DNA of 64,000 nucleotides from Astragalus membranaceus (GCA_039519185.1 CM076854.1:71977948-72041947); one strand, 5' to 3'; counted from the first letter of the stretch, positions 31,749 through 44,389 are shown. Numbers and translations: made by a program. Notes: generated by a model from the sequence alone, not told the origin.

Positions 31749-32582
31749 AAGTGGTTGACAACTGGTTTCGGTAATTACATTGGATAAACATATAATTTGC
31801 TTCTTTTCAGGTTAGCCACACAGATGGGCGTGAAACTTCTACACTTGCTGGTCACTTGGTAGAGGTCAATGTTCTCAATGTTTTCAGTAACACTTGGTTC
31901 CTTTTTTTGGGTATAGGAATTCTCTATGTTAGGATCAACTAACAGCATAAGCTTCTGATAAATTGGTACTTATCAATGTTAGATTTGTGAACCGCACTAG
32001 ACGGTGATTCACTCACACATAAATCATAGAAGACAAAGTTGATGCATAGTCATCTATAGGCTTAGGCTGTGATAGAATTTGTATTTTGTCTACCTTAGGG
32101 TGATGTGTAAATTAGTTTTAGACCCCCACTTAATTTTATGAGTTTACTTAACTCAGATTTTATGTTAATTTTCTGTATATGACTGCTAATGGTGTCAATA
32201 GCAAGAAGCACTCTTTGTGATGATTTTGTAATCTCTTTCTTACGTCTTTGTCCTTTTACTTGAACAAAATTTATATTGTGCATACCTTAACCTACAATTT
32301 TTTGGGAGTTTAGCACGGTTCTTAATTTGTCACTTGGATGTCCCTTTTGTATAATAATTTCTAATTTAACCCACTTCTTATCAAACCGATCAACATGTCT
32401 ATCAAGCCTAAAAAAGTATAATACTATCAATTTTTTCATAATAATATCCCGTGGATCGCAAAAGGGTAAGTTCTAGTACATATAATTTCTCTTCTTCGTA
32501 CACTTTCGTCCTACTTAAATGAAGTATAAAGTGCACATGAAGCAGTACAATTCCTCCCTCCTATTCTGGATCTCTTTGTTTC
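31749..32582. other. Intergenic / 3' flank of the carboxypeptidase gene
   Basis: No gene was recognised. The part nearest 32582 should contain the 3' UTR of the - strand serine carboxypeptidase-like gene. Confidence 0.5.
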
Positions 32583-33625
32583 TTATAGACGCAATCCATT
32601 TATAAACTGTTTGTAAAAATATAGTGACTCCTTTGGTTTATATTCTGGAACAGTATGCCCAGATCCCTGCATCAATATTATTAAATTAAATAGTATCAAT
32701 ACCAAATCAATCTAAGGTAATAATATGTAGAACTATAACATTTTATGCACAAACCTTTACGGTCAGAAAAGTGAGATTGTTGGCATATCCTTGTGTATAC
32801 CTGCAACCAATAGAGAAAAATTCAACCTCTAGTCATGTTTAGTCCATCTAGATATTGTTTAAAGCATTTTTAGTCCTTGTAGAAAATTTTGGCCTAGTAA
32901 CTTGGTAAAAAAAGTTTCTTCATAATGCATAATGTTGATACTTAATTAAAGAATTTTGAATAAGATTTTAAACCATTTAAGTATAGATCCTCAAACTCAC
33001 ACACGGCGATTTCATTTAATGAATTAAAGTATTTAAATATGAGCATCACTATTTGGTGCGAAACGATTTTTTTTTATAAGTAATATTTCATTAAAGGAGC
33101 ACTAAAGATGCGAAATGAATTGTCAGATTCATTTTCCATTATATAAATTGCGATTAATAACACCACACAAGTGGTCGGTTGTAAAAGAATTACGTGGTTT
33201 TCTTCACTTTTTGTAAATCATGTTTCATACTAAGTAACATTTCTCTTTAAATATTGAATAAGTAGAATAAGGAAAAAAAGAGGAAATATCACTAGAAGTA
33301 CGTACCCAGCAACTTGGTTATCGACTGACCAAGACCTCCATTCATCAACAATCTTATATCCAATTGAGCTTGTCCATGCTTCGCTTCCGGTATATGGAAC
33401 ACACATGTCATGATCACCACTGTCAAAAAGATGAAGCTTTAGGCCTTCTTATCAAACAACAAACAATGGATAACATAACTTGAAATAATTTTGATTATCC
33501 AAGATAATAATAGTAGGCCATTAAGAAATTTATATCCAAAGAGCTTTAAATAAGAATGTTTAGACTTTAAAAGCTTAAATGTTACCAAAAAAAAAACGGA
33601 TTGGAAAATCAAATGTTATCATATA

Positions 33626-33711
<86 letters not shown>

Positions 33712-34433
33712 CAAGACTAGAACATGGTGGATTAGATATTCTATGTGTTAACCAACACCACCCCGGCTAAGTGGCACAAGTCCATTCAGAGCTCCCAGGT
33801 TCGATTCTCGTTCTAAGAAACTCAGTGTTTACCAGTACAAAATTTGCCTTGAAATACAACTCGAGAATTGTCCTTCGCTAAAAGCGTTGTAATGGTTCAA
33901 ACCAAAAAAAGGTATTTTACGTTTTACATACTATGCTATATATGAAGAGAAAGTTATAAGGGCATTAAGTACATTCAGCTATCATAAATGTAAAAGAATT
34001 TTGTTAAGTTTGAAAGTCACCTGTATATAAGTGCTCCATATCCTTTGGAAGTTAGATTCTTGTGGTACGGGATCATGCTCCCAGTATCTTGAGTGTAAAT
34101 AACTCGGTTTGTACACAAAGTCCAGTCAGGAACCACACTTTCCTATATTTTATCACAAAAGATTACGATTAGTACTTTGATATCCACAAAAAAAGAGTTC
34201 ATCCATTGATTGCACAATTTTCAGCAAAATGGGGATACTGGCTAGCTCTTAGGTTTGAACCCAAGTGTGTCGGTGTGATAGTGTGGATGGTGTTGATTTG
34301 TCGTTTCGTCTATGCTAATAAAAAATATCCACAAAAACAGCATCTTAATAATATTGAGAACCTCACCTCCACGGTGTGAATAGCTCTCCTGACCTCAGGA
34401 TCGTTCAGCCATAAGGTGGCAACATCTCCGTCC

Positions 34434-34527
<94 letters not shown>

Positions 34528-34990
34528 TGGATTTTGTTACTTAGACAAGCAATGCAACAATATAAATAAAGAAGATTGCAATTTTATCATATGTAAACAT
34601 TGCATCAGATACAATAATTAAAATATAATGAGAAGATCAAAATTATCTTCTTCAAAGAGAATACATTAATTTTCACTCTTTTGCTGTAGCTTCTTAGGAT
34701 TACCATTATTTTTCCTTTCATGTCTTTGGTGTTAGGCTTGCATTCCTAAAAGTCTTTATTTGGGTGTATCTCCTCCCCCTTTGGGAGTGTATATTTTATT
34801 TATTTTTTTTTTTTTTGGGAGTGTATATAATACTCTTGGTGTATTTTTTTTAGCTTTTATAGCATATATGTCCTCCGCAACCCTTCATAAAATGTGGGTA
34901 GAGAGGGTGCGCGGCGATACTCAAGCTAATATATATTATATATTTTTAATGATATTCTACTTATAAATAAAAAAAAGGTGAACAAGTACT

Positions 34991-35086
<96 letters not shown>

Positions 35087-38031
35087 TATACTTTAGCACC
35101 TTAATATAACAATACACTTTTAATTGAAGGGTTAGATATATAATACTCTTCAAGTTGAATCTCTATATATTTTTAGTTCCAACCTTTAACAAAATTGGTA
35201 AATGGTGGACACTTAAATATAATAAGGAGGAGTTAACATATATTTAACCCTTAAATCAAAAGTAGAAATGTCCTTGCTAGCTTACTTGGAAAATATGTAT
35301 AGAGGAGTTTTGTTATCATAGTTATATATACAATAATTAAGGAACACAAAATATTAAATTAAAAAATGAAAGTACCCAGAGTGACTTACGGTGCAAGGAG
35401 GAACATCAGAATATTTACTATCAAGTTCTGGCCAAGTTGGAACTATTCCCTTCTTCACAATAGCTTTGAGGGGCCAAGCACGACCAAACATTCTTTTTCT
35501 CACAGGCAATGGCCTATCAGTTTTACCAAGTTGCCTAAAGCTGAGTGGCAAATTAGAACCTGATTTGTTATTCTCTTTCTCTCCATTGTGATAACATGGT
35601 TCTAGAATGTCATATACGTTTAATCCCTCAACAACCTAATTTTTTTTTAAAAAAAAAAATCATTATTTATTCCATATAAATAAATCTTAAGGTCTTTGAT
35701 GCCACAATTGTAGTAGTATATTTGGATAATTACCTTGTCAAGTTTTACTAACAAATCATAACACTTGTCAGTTTCTGGATCATAGAAATTCCCATGACAT
35801 TCTTTCGTTATTTCCTGCAAAACATACCAATGATTATATGAAACATATTAAAAAAGCCATCAAAACAATGTGAAAGAATGAAGTTCCAAACTCTTTCAAA
35901 ATGATAATGATGATGAATTAATGTTGTATCATTGAAAACTATAATTAAAGTTATTATTTTTACCTCAAACAATTGATCAGAAATAAGTCCCATCCCATGT
36001 GTAAATGGAACAAAAGCATTACCATCAAATTTCTCATCTGTAACACCATTTCCAACCAAGTAACCCTACACATTGAAACAACTTTAGATTCTAGTCACAA
36101 ACTCGAAAGCCTAATAATAATTAATAAAAAATAATACTTATAGAAAGATACCTTGAAATTCAATTTGGGCTTGGTACCAGCTTCAATTCCTATATATGAA
36201 AGATCAAACAAATTGCAATACTTGTGATTCTAAAATATTTAATTAATCACTTTTAGAACACTATATATTTATTTATTACCTTTAACTACTTGATCAGCAA
36301 GAGTAGGCACATAAACTCCAGCATATGACTCTCCAGAAAAGAATAATGGATTGGAAAGGAACTCGGGATACAATTGAAACCACTAGTTTATTGAAAATAA
36401 AGTAGATATAGTAAGATTACGGACTTATTGGTGCAATCATTTTATATAGTGTTTTAAAAATAGAACCAACCGAACCATTGAACCAGTTAAATCATAAACC
36501 GACACTTTCTCTACGGTCTGGTCATTTCAGTAGCTCGAAAACAGTTTCATATGAGTTTGAGCGATCTAAATCGGTTTAACCATGGCCTAGAGGTATCACC
36601 AATTCGATGTCCGGTCCAATTTTCAAAACATAATCAAAGGCCACATCTTCTTTCATACCTTGAGAAGAAAAGCATGTGTATCGGAGGCAGTCTTTAGATC
36701 TCCAGTATGGTAATCAGATTTATTTTTTGAATATGAAAACCCAGTTCCAGCAGGAGAATCCAAATATATAATGTTAGAAACCTATAAATGCAAACCACAA
36801 CAAGAAAATGTCTTTGTTAGAACAAGTGGGTATTAATTTATATACAGAATCAAACCAAATAATGTATTATTATTTCTCTTTAGAGCCAAAACAATTTGTA
36901 TCTAAAATTCAAGAGTTCAACCTTTGACCAGCTATATGGGTTGAGATGCAATGTAGGTAGGGTTGCTTTAGTCTTTGGTTTCTCAAAATTAAAAGGACCT
37001 GAAACCAATTGAACACATGATTTACAAATTAGATTAGTGAAACTAAAATAGACTAAGTTTAAAAATGGTTGTTAAACTTACCATGCTCATATACGAATCC
37101 ATCAAAGCTAGAACATGCTGGACCACCATTGAGCCATAAAACCACTGGGTCCTTAGAAGGATTACCTTCTGATTCAACAAAATAGTAAAACAAGTTTCTT
37201 TCATGATTTTCATCCACTGTCACATACCTTTTTAATTCCAACAAAAAAAATACAAATTAAGCAATCAACACTTACAAAACAACTTGAAAAAAAACCTGAA
37301 TTGTTAGTTGAGAAATTGTATATAATAAATAATGGTTAAAAATAGTGCACTGAATATATGGTTTTGTAAGGTAATGTAACAGTAAAGCATACCAAAATCA
37401 TATGCATATCATGGAGTTGGTTCATGGCTAGGAAGGGGAGAAATACCGGGGTCTCTTTTTCAGATTGGTGTTCTTGCCCCGTGGGTTGCGTATCTATGTT
37501 GTAACTAACCCTTGTATTGAGGTACTCTTTTTTCCTTCTTGGGTCTTTTTCCCAAAGGGTTTTGGCCCAGGAAGGTTTTAATGAGGCCTCTCCCCTTCCC
37601 ATAATTTTGTAAGGGTTGGGTGCACCCCTAGTGCCCCCCTTCAATATATCTATTGATTATCTAAAAAAAAAAATATGCATAGCACTTTTTTTTAGAATTT
37701 TTCATAGTATCAAGAATCACGACATAACCATGATTGCGATCACAGTCGTAATAGAGTATCATTGAACCATAACAAAAACAAAATAAAACTATAAATAAAT
37801 AGAAAACTAGGTAGGATCTTATAAAAGTAAATCAAAATGCATCCAGTAATATATATGGAACAAAGTAAAATTGCATATTTAAAGGGCATACCCAGCATAG
37901 TGCTTTGAAGGTAGAGTGCCATTGAAGCCTGGAAGCTTGGTTACAAGAGACCCTTTAGGTGCTGATTGGATCAGAACAAGGCTTAGGTATATGTAAAGCA
38001 AGATCAAGCAGAAACACACCTTGTTGGCCAT
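32583..38031 (-). CDS. Serine carboxypeptidase-like protein (peptidase family S10), 14 exons
   Basis: Exons by my reading: 38031-37892, 37227-37082, 36998-36922, 36781-36659, 36382-36280, 36189-36152, 36065-35964, 35814-35734, 35635-35390, 34432-34367, 34142-34021, 33419-33306, 32800-32755, 32666-32583. All introns are GT-AG; the sum is 1488 nt, 495 residues, normal for the family. A signal peptide (MANKVCFCLILLYIYLSLVL) directs it to the secretory pathway. Family marks are GSLVTKLPGFNG, VVLWLNGGPACSSFDGF, the catalytic Ser in GESYAGVYVP, Asp in SGDHDMCVPYTG and His in GSGHTVPEYKP. It resembles the Arabidopsis SCPL20-type branch, which acts as a peptidase or acyltransferase in vacuole or apoplast; substrate unknown. 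One oddity is GGPACSS where GGPGCSS is usual. It appears intact and is the only clear host gene. Confidence 0.92.
33625..33710. repeat. (AT)n microsatellite in an SCPL intron
   Basis: About 40 TA dinucleotides lie in the intron between exons 11 and 12. Confidence 0.95.
33746..33910 (+). mobile_element. tRNA-derived SINE in an SCPL intron
   Basis: An A-box-like GGCTAAGTGGCACAAG and B-box GGTTCGATTCTC are followed by a body ending GGTTCAAACCAAAAAAA. Body and 3' end are related to the SINE at 38973-39172. Flanks GATATTCTATG and GGTATTTTACG may be a diverged target duplication. It is antisense to the gene. Confidence 0.7.
34436..34520. repeat. (TA)n microsatellite at an SCPL splice acceptor
   Basis: About 42 AT dinucleotides start 3-4 bp from the acceptor of exon 10 (34432), where a pyrimidine-rich tract would normally lie. 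Confidence 0.95.
34993..35079. repeat. Compound (CA)n(TA)n microsatellite
   Basis: About 19 CA units are followed directly by about 24 TA units, in the intron between exons 9 and 10 of the SCPL gene. Confidence 0.95.
37409..37672 (+). mobile_element. Short 5'-truncated LINE insertion in the first SCPL intron
   Basis: This is 264 bp of LINE 3' UTR (TTGGGTCTTTTTCCCAAAGG, then GGTTTTGGCCCAGGAAGG) ending in a poly(A) run. The 9 bp target duplication ATATGCATA lies at 37400-37408 and 37673-37681. It is related to the LINE 3' end at 30375-30500 and lies opposite to the gene's direction. Confidence 0.85.
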
Positions 38032-38078
38032 CTTGGTTTTTACCTAAAATGTACGGATGATACGATACACAACTGTGA

Positions 38079-38086
38079 TATTTATA
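38079..38086 (-). promoter_or_regulatory. TATA box of the SCPL gene
   Basis: TATAAATA reads on the - strand ~50 bp upstream of the ATG at 38031. The surrounding sequence ACTGTGATATTTATACTC is duplicated at about 38231-38261, so a second candidate TATA box lies ~160 bp further upstream. Confidence 0.55.
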
Positions 38087-38575
38087 CTCACCCATTTCCA
38101 AAATATAAGCACAATCAGTGGCATGTATTTTGACGGATACATCAAAAGTATATGCATCTAGACTTTTTTTGACCAAAGTATATGGGATCTAGACTAATTA
38201 GTCTCAATACGTGTATTTTTTGGTGATACAATATAAACACAACTGTGATATTTATACTCCCTCGTTTCCAAAATAAGCACAAACAGTACATGAATTTTGA
38301 CGGATACATCAAAATCAAAATCAAATCAAAATACATTTGAGGTGCTAGTTCAGTGGTAATAGCTAGCCTTATATCCTCAAGGTGCTGAGTTCAAATCCCC
38401 TCGGGGACAGTTGTAAAATGGCCATTAGTGCCACTTTGATTAATAAAAATTTCCCCCTTCCCCAATTTAAAAAAAAAAAAAATCAAATCAAAATCAAAAG
38501 TATATACATCTAGACTAATTATTCCAATACATGTATTCTTGGTACTTATATTTTGGGACGAACAGATGAAAGAAT
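38083..38575. mobile_element. Stowaway-like MITE remnant in the SCPL promoter
   Basis: The left end (TTTCCAAAATATAAGCAC) and the reverse complement of the right end (GTCCCAAAATATAAGTAC) match the CTCCCTCCGTCCCAAAATA type of terminal repeat. Inside, a ~90 bp segment around 38071-38165 is repeated at 38231-38320, and a SINE is inserted. Borders are approximate. Confidence 0.45.
38333..38480 (+). mobile_element. tRNA-derived SINE, target duplication AATCAAATCAAAAT
   Basis: The A-box-like TAGTTCAGTGGTAATAG and B-box-like GAGTTCAAATCCCC are about 40 nt apart. The 3' end is a poly(A) run. The 14 bp duplication lies at 38319-38332 and 38481-38494. Confidence 0.85.
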
Positions 38576-38972
38576 AAGAATATAATCCTTTAGTCTGATA
38601 CATATTTAGTGTTTTTATTCTTTTTTTAATCAGTTAACAAATTAAACAATAAAATACTATTTTGTAGTTGAACATTCTTATAATAATAATTTTTGTTTTA
38701 GGTATTTTACTGGTATTGACAGACAGATATTTATTATTGTGCAACCAAAAAGGTAAATATATATTTGCGAATCATTCAGAATTAAAATATTAATTCAATC
38801 CGAATATACACTTAAAGAATAACATCTATAGCTACCAAAAATGAATAATATTTATGAATAATATTTACAAAATTTATATTATAATGGTTTTAAATTTAAT
38901 ATTAAACTTTTCGTTGTATATATTAAATAAAATATAAAATAAGTATATTGATACCAATGCATTTTTGTTAAA

Positions 38973-39172
38973 ACCAACATGGTTGGCCTAGTGGCTTAAT
39001 CTACCCTAGGAAACGGGGGTCTACCCGGTGCTCCCGGGTTCGATTCCCGCAGTGGACAAACTCGATGTTGGCCAGTGCGAAATTTGATCCTAAGCACGAG
39101 CGGAGATTAATCTTTCGTTGAAAGCGTTAAGACACTCCGTGGGTAGCCAGCAATGGTCCGAACAAAAAAAAA
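38973..39172 (+). mobile_element. tRNA-derived SINE, target duplication TTTGTTAAA
   Basis: An A-box GGCCTAGTGGCTTAATC and a B-box GGTTCGATTCCC lie near 38984 and 39039. A body with GAAAGCGTTAAGACACTCC follows, then an A-rich end. TTTGTTAAA occurs at 38964-38972 and 39173-39181. It is about 200 bp long and related to the SINE at 33746. Confidence 0.88.
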
Positions 39173-39181
39173 TTTGTTAAA

Positions 39182-40355
39182 CAATGATTTTTAAAGTATC
39201 CGTGTTCGTCTTTTGTCTTTTAAAATATTTGTTTACATTCTTTATCTTTTTTAAAGCGTCCATTTACGTCTTTTGTTTTTTCACGTTTAATTAAAGGATA
39301 TTGATTTACGTCTTAAAGTTTCACTTTTCACTTTTGGCATTTTTCACTGAAATGCATTGGCGTGAAAAGATAAATGACGCAAAGTAAAATTTTAAAAAAA
39401 TAAATGGCATGAATCTATTAATCATACAAATAGGAATGTTCCTCATAGTCAATTTTCTTAGGTGTCATATTGAGAGTGATCCAAGGGAAAAATAATTAAA
39501 ACTAATCCTACATGGATCCATCCACAATGAAACTTCAAATGGAATTGTTAACCGAATATTTACAATTTGGACATAAATGTGGAACCATAATTAATCAAAA
39601 ATTGTATTGAAATTCAGCAATTAATTAGCCACTCATTTAATTTGGTAACTTATAATAAAAGTTTGAATTCAAATTCAAAAATTAATTGGTCACTCATTCA
39701 ATCAGACAACTTATTATAGAAATATCTCTACCATTAATAATTCAAATTGAAGAATTTGATAAATTATTAAATTGGCTTTGAGATTTATACATCGACTCCA
39801 CTCATACACACATAGTAAGAGAAAATTCATCTTTTAAAAAATGTAAATAGACTTGCTATTCAACTCTTCCTTTTTTGTTATTGGATTATTTTCATGCTCT
39901 CTTCTCAAACTCAATCCTCCTTCTGACTTTGTTGTTTTCGTTTACTCATTTTTGTTCTCGGATTTTTTTTCTTTTCAGATGCATGGTTATTTTTTAATCT
40001 TCAAGAGAGTCGCAGATGGAGGCAAATAATAAAAGGAGGAAGAAGACAAGTTGTATTGTGGGAATTATAAGATGCCCGAGATTCATGCTGGATAGTGGTT
40101 TGCTACTTGAACGATTGGTCACTGTGGTACGTTAAGTTAATTATCTCATCTTTCCACTTTTAGCAATTTCCACAATGCCTCTCTTACATCATCGCTTATC
40201 CAACTATCTTTTTATTTTAATATTTTTACGTTTTGAGACTAACGTTGCTTCCTATGTGTTTGTTTGCTTTTGTTTAAATTGGACCATGTCGTGGATTTGG
40301 CTTACTTTACCGAAATCTGCAGCAACCAATTGATCGTTTGCATGATGATGTCTCC
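39182..40355. other. Intergenic, no clear gene
   Basis: AT-rich. A short open stretch starting ATGGAGGCAAATAAT near 40016 encodes about 40 residues (rich in Lys/Arg at first) and ends just beyond a possible GT donor at ~40135. I see no domain and regard it as unproven. Confidence 0.4.
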
Positions 40356-40976
40356 CACTACAAAATTTTGAGTACTCAATAGCAACGCTTGAAAACCGTT
40401 GCGTGAAGCCAAAAAACCGTTGCCTTTACTTTTGGCAACCGTTTTGAAACCGGAGTTTTTGCGGGCGTTGCCTAAACTACAGGCAACGGTTTTTGTGACC
40501 ATAGGCAATGCAAACCTAAAACCGTTGTCAAAGATACCTTAAACACAGACAACACTGAAAAACCGTTACCAGATATGCCAACAGTGGAAAACTGTTACCT
40601 GTTAATTTCAAAGAATACCTTTAAAACCGTTCTCGTTTATGAAATAAAACTATTGCTACATGGCAACACAAAAAACCGTTATGTATTAATGGCAACACCG
40701 AAAACTGTTCTCTACTACGATGTGAAATCATTGGTATGCATTACCAAAAACACTGCTTTCTAATTCTAATCATTTCAAATGAAATATAAAGTTGTACCAA
40801 AATAACTTTGTCATCATAAACTAAAATTTGAGATAAAGTTAAAGTATTTAATGTACTATAAACAACATAATTAACTACAACAAAAGCTTCTATCCTTATA
40901 CTGCAAAAAACATTGTTTTATTTCCAAAAGAAAAGTTCATTAGTCTTCAAGAAATGTCTTCATACTCTTCTACATC
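40356..40976 (+). mobile_element. Left end of a CACTA transposon, AACCGTTGC-type subterminal repeats
   Basis: It starts CACTACAAAATTTTGAG. The next ~400 bp carry many direct and inverted copies of AAAACCGTTGCC / GGCAACGGTTTT, the usual form of CACTA transposase-binding regions. The right end was not found in the window. Another CACTA terminus begins at 40977. Confidence 0.7.
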
Positions 40977-41182
40977 CACTACAAGAATAAGCCTGATTTC
41001 CCACGGAATTTTTTGATGAAAACATTTCGTCGCTATTTGTGACGGATTTGTGACCAAATTCCCGTCATAATTGCTAAGGAAAAAAGTCGCTAAAATTCCC
41101 GCTTAGGTTTCTGACTAATTCGTATTTCGTCACTAATTTCTGACGGATATATTCGTCAAAACGCCTTAAAATCTGTCACAAA
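40977..41182 (+). mobile_element. Left end of a second CACTA transposon
   Basis: CACTACAAGAATAAGCCTGA is followed by GACGGA / TCGTCAC-type subterminal repeats. It is cut after 206 bp by the element at 41183. Sequence right of 63445 is expected to be its continuation, since AAA at 41180-41182 is repeated at 63443-63445. Confidence 0.75.
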
Positions 41183-41425
41183 CACTACAAGAATAGGCTG
41201 ATTTAGCTACCAGATATTTCCGAGGGATTTTTTTCGGTCGCTAATACCTGCGTTTCCGACAGAAAACTCCATCGCTACGTGTTTAAGGGTTTTCCCGCTT
41301 AACTTTTCGACGGATTTGAAATCCCTCGCTACGTTCCGAGGGAAATTTCCCTCGGAAACGCATAAAATTCCGTCGAAAACTTTTCTCCCTTTAAAAATAA
41401 AAGATAGATTCATAGAATCACTCTG
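41183..41425 (+). repeat. Left terminal and subterminal repeat region of the CACTA element
   Basis: Multiple copies of CCGAGGGA and TCCCTCGGAAA, plus CGGTCGCTA variants, presumably bind the TNPA-type protein. The segment CGGAAACGCATAAAATTCCG at about 41355 is repeated, with ~70 bp of context, at 44165. Confidence 0.8.
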
Positions 41426-42719
41426 AACCTTCTCCACTCACTCTCCACTCAGCCACACTCACCGTAACCCTAAACCTTCTCCACTCTCAGCCACCACCGT
41501 TCCTTCTTCTCATCACTTCCACTCCCTTCGTGCAAGCGCTGAACCACTCTCCCTCTCTCTCTCCGTCTCCCTTCGTGCAAGGTTCTCCCATCTCCGGTTT
41601 CGAATCTCACTGTGAACGATCTCTCTCCCATCTCGCGCTCTATTCTGAGTTTTACGGTAAGCATTTCAATCTCTCTCTCTCTCCATGGTGCCTCTACTGC
41701 TCACCCTTTCTGTTTGCCCTGGTTTTTTAAGTTGTTTATCTTGTTAACACTGTCTAAAGTCAGGTAAACAATATAGTTAATATTGATGTGGTTGGTAACA
41801 GAGACTGAAACTACGTGCTTTCTGGTTTTGCTATGTGTATGTAGTTAATTTGTTAGTTTTAAAGTGATATGCAGTCTTGCTGTTGGTGGGAGTCTTGTGG
41901 TTTTGTGCGGGTCCGTGTTGTAGCTTCTTGCAATTTGCATTGTGATGTTTTTTTGTTATCCCCCTCCTGGTGTTGGTTTGTGGTTAGGTGATGTTTAAAA
42001 CCTTTGATTACTTTCAGTTTTAAAGAGTTTTACTGTTTGTGTTTGGATGTTAGGGTTTGGGAGGTAGATTGGGTCTTTCTTTCAATTTAAAGTCAGGTAA
42101 ACCTTTGATTACTTTCAGTTGGTGGGAGTCTTGTGGTTTTGTGCGGGTGGTAGTGTTGTGGCTTCTTGCAATTTGCATTGTGATGTTTTTACAACAAAGT
42201 AATAAATAACTTAACTCCATTCCATTCCCCCATTTTCAAGTTTCCATAGCCTTAACTCCATCTGTTACTTGATCTTTGAAGCAAACTAACTCTCATCATT
42301 GAGACATAATAAATAAATAAGTTAATTTGGAGTGCTTTGTTTCTATATTGTGATACTGTTGCATTAGAAATATAAGCTACTTTAAATGTTTTGTTGGTTG
42401 AAATGTGTAGTTATTTTTGCTTTAGTTTTCTTTCTCTTAGACGATATGATCTTTTCATACTATACCCTTACATGTTAGTAATTGTTTGATTTTCTGTATT
42501 TTATGTACTGTTTAGAAAGTTGATCATTATTCTCAAATTAGTATTTAAACTTCACAAGTTAGAAATTTAGTGAAATTTTGATAAATATATAAGTTCTATA
42601 TATTTTAGAGACATCTAGGGTCTCACACATTTAAGAACTGATATGATTATTTATCCAATGTTTATATCATAAGTTTACTTTATCTACAAGATAATACAAC
42701 AACAAAATCTTACTTGCAG
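41426..42719 (+). other. Leader and intron-like sequence of the captured gene
   Basis: A C/T-rich leader (41440-41655) ends at a plausible donor (TTTTACG|GTAAGC) and is followed by T-rich intron-like DNA. A ~75 bp segment (GTGGGAGTCTTGTGG to GTGATGTTTTT) is duplicated at about 41888 and 42120. I see no coding domain before 42720. Confidence 0.5.
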
Positions 42720-43081
42720 CTTAAGTGTACCAATTGGTGTGTGTCAAGGAAATCCCGGACAAGCTGGTGCAGGAGCCGTACTTCGTGCTGAAGAAGGGAG
42801 AAAGGTGTCTATATTATAATTTATAATTTCAATATACTATGCAACAATTCAATTTTTGGTTTTACTTTCTTTATGATATTATGTAGCTAACTCTCAGGTA
42901 ATTGTAAAAGAAAACTAACTCTTAGGTCTTTTCATAGGTCTATTGCATGCGTGAAGGATTGGGCAATACAACAAAGGATGTTGCTGAATATAAGGCTTTA
43001 ATTCTAGGACTGTATCTAGCTGTTAGAAAAGGATACAAGCACATTCATGTCATAGGAGACTCTCTGCTTGTTATCAATCAG
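42720..43081 (+). pseudogene. Captured fragment of a host RNase H-like gene (two exons)
   Basis: Exons 42720-42804 and 42938-43081 are separated by a 133 nt GT-AG intron and join in frame. They give GNPGQAGAGAVLRAEEGRK followed by VYCMREGLGNTTKDVAEYKA and HIHVIGDSLLVINQ. This is the plant RNase HI-like fold seen in host genes (GNPG.AGAGAVLR, AEY.AL..GL, GDS.LV), not the retrotransposon version. The N-terminal FDGA segment with the first catalytic Asp is not recognisable, and the C-terminus is missing after the donor at 43082. Intron retention indicates DNA-level capture by the CACTA element. Confidence 0.8.
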
Positions 43082-44156
43082 GTAAGGTTTATTCTTGGTC
43101 TATATAAGTAATGATGGTTGGAATTCTATATTTGAAATGCATGTGTAGTACAGGCAAAAGATATAGATTAGGGTGAGTTTGAGAGCCATAAAAAAGACAA
43201 GAAAATTTGTATCTCGAAAAGTCAAGAAAAACTATAATCATTGTTTTAATGAAAACAAATTCCTCTAATTCTCCATCCTCTCTTCCATTATAGAGAGACA
43301 ATTTCTTCTAGCAGCTATCAATGTCACTTTTTTACACCCTGCAATCAGAAAAGATTGATGAAATTAACACTTATGTAAATCATAGAATAAAAAACTTGAC
43401 ACAACTTTTATGTTACCTCCAAATTAAGCCTTTGCTTATATATGTTATTGCATCTTTTAAAAACATTAGAGCAAAACTTGGGTCTAAGCTCTCGCACATA
43501 ACCACATTTCTAGCTCCAATAGAGTTCTCAAGTCTAATAGTGATGGAAAAACTTCTCCTAAGCCCATTTGTCCATAAAAATTGATGATAAGTACAATTTT
43601 AAATAGAGGAAAAAAATAATTACTAATAAAAATACAAATTAATATATTTGTTAATTTTTTCATTAAAGACTAAATATGGCTAAATAAAGAACCTATGATG
43701 GTTGGGTAGTGGTCATAAAACCCTCAATGATTCCCAAATATTCGTTGATCACAATGTAGAAAAAGGAGGTATTCATGCTTGTTAAATCAAAACTCAAATC
43801 TACAATTAGAGAATACAGATTAAGTATTTTAAAACTCAAATCTACAATCTAAAACTTGCATATATATAAGAATAAATAAATAAATGTCTACAATATAAAG
43901 CATGAACATTGTTACCAACCATTTTAGACAACACATGATATAGTTAAACAAATTGCTGCTTCTGGATGAACATGGTAGTGTTGATAGAAGACAAATTAAA
44001 TGAATTAGAATTGTCAGAAGCCATTTGCTATTTTATAAAGAAAATAAAGAAAAAACATGTTATTAGAACCGTTCAAACAATTGGGAATGGTGTGGGTTAA
44101 CAATTATGCTATTGTCAAAAAAAAACCATTATGCTAGTGCATTTATATTTTACAAT
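43082..44156 (+). other. Non-coding filler between captured fragment and transposase
   Basis: AT-rich, intron-like. No further RNase H exon and no other domain seen. Confidence 0.45.
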
Positions 44157-44389
44157 TCCGTCGGAAACGCATAAAATTCCGTCGGAAACTTTTCTCACTT
44201 AAAAATAAAAGATAGATTCATCGAATCACTCTGACTTATCATACTCTGACTTCTCACTGAATTTGTGATAGAAATGTATCAATGTCTCATTCTATTTCGT
44301 TGGATGGATATCCATCGTTTAAGTTCATGTCTCGTTCTCTCTTTCTATGGACATCCATGGTCTTCTCTCTAATATGATGGAAACTTTAA
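44157..44389 (+). repeat. Internal copy of the CACTA subterminal segment; leader of the transposase gene
   Basis: ATTCCGTCGGAAACGCATAA through AGATAGATTCATCGAATCAC repeats 41355-41425 almost exactly. The captured gene thus lies between direct repeats of element sequence. The following ~150 bp should be promoter/leader for the transposase. Confidence 0.75.

Noticed and set aside
38973..39172. Possible tRNA gene (A and B boxes)
   Set aside because: Poly(A)-like end, target duplications and unrelated body show it is a SINE; the same holds for 38333 and 33746.
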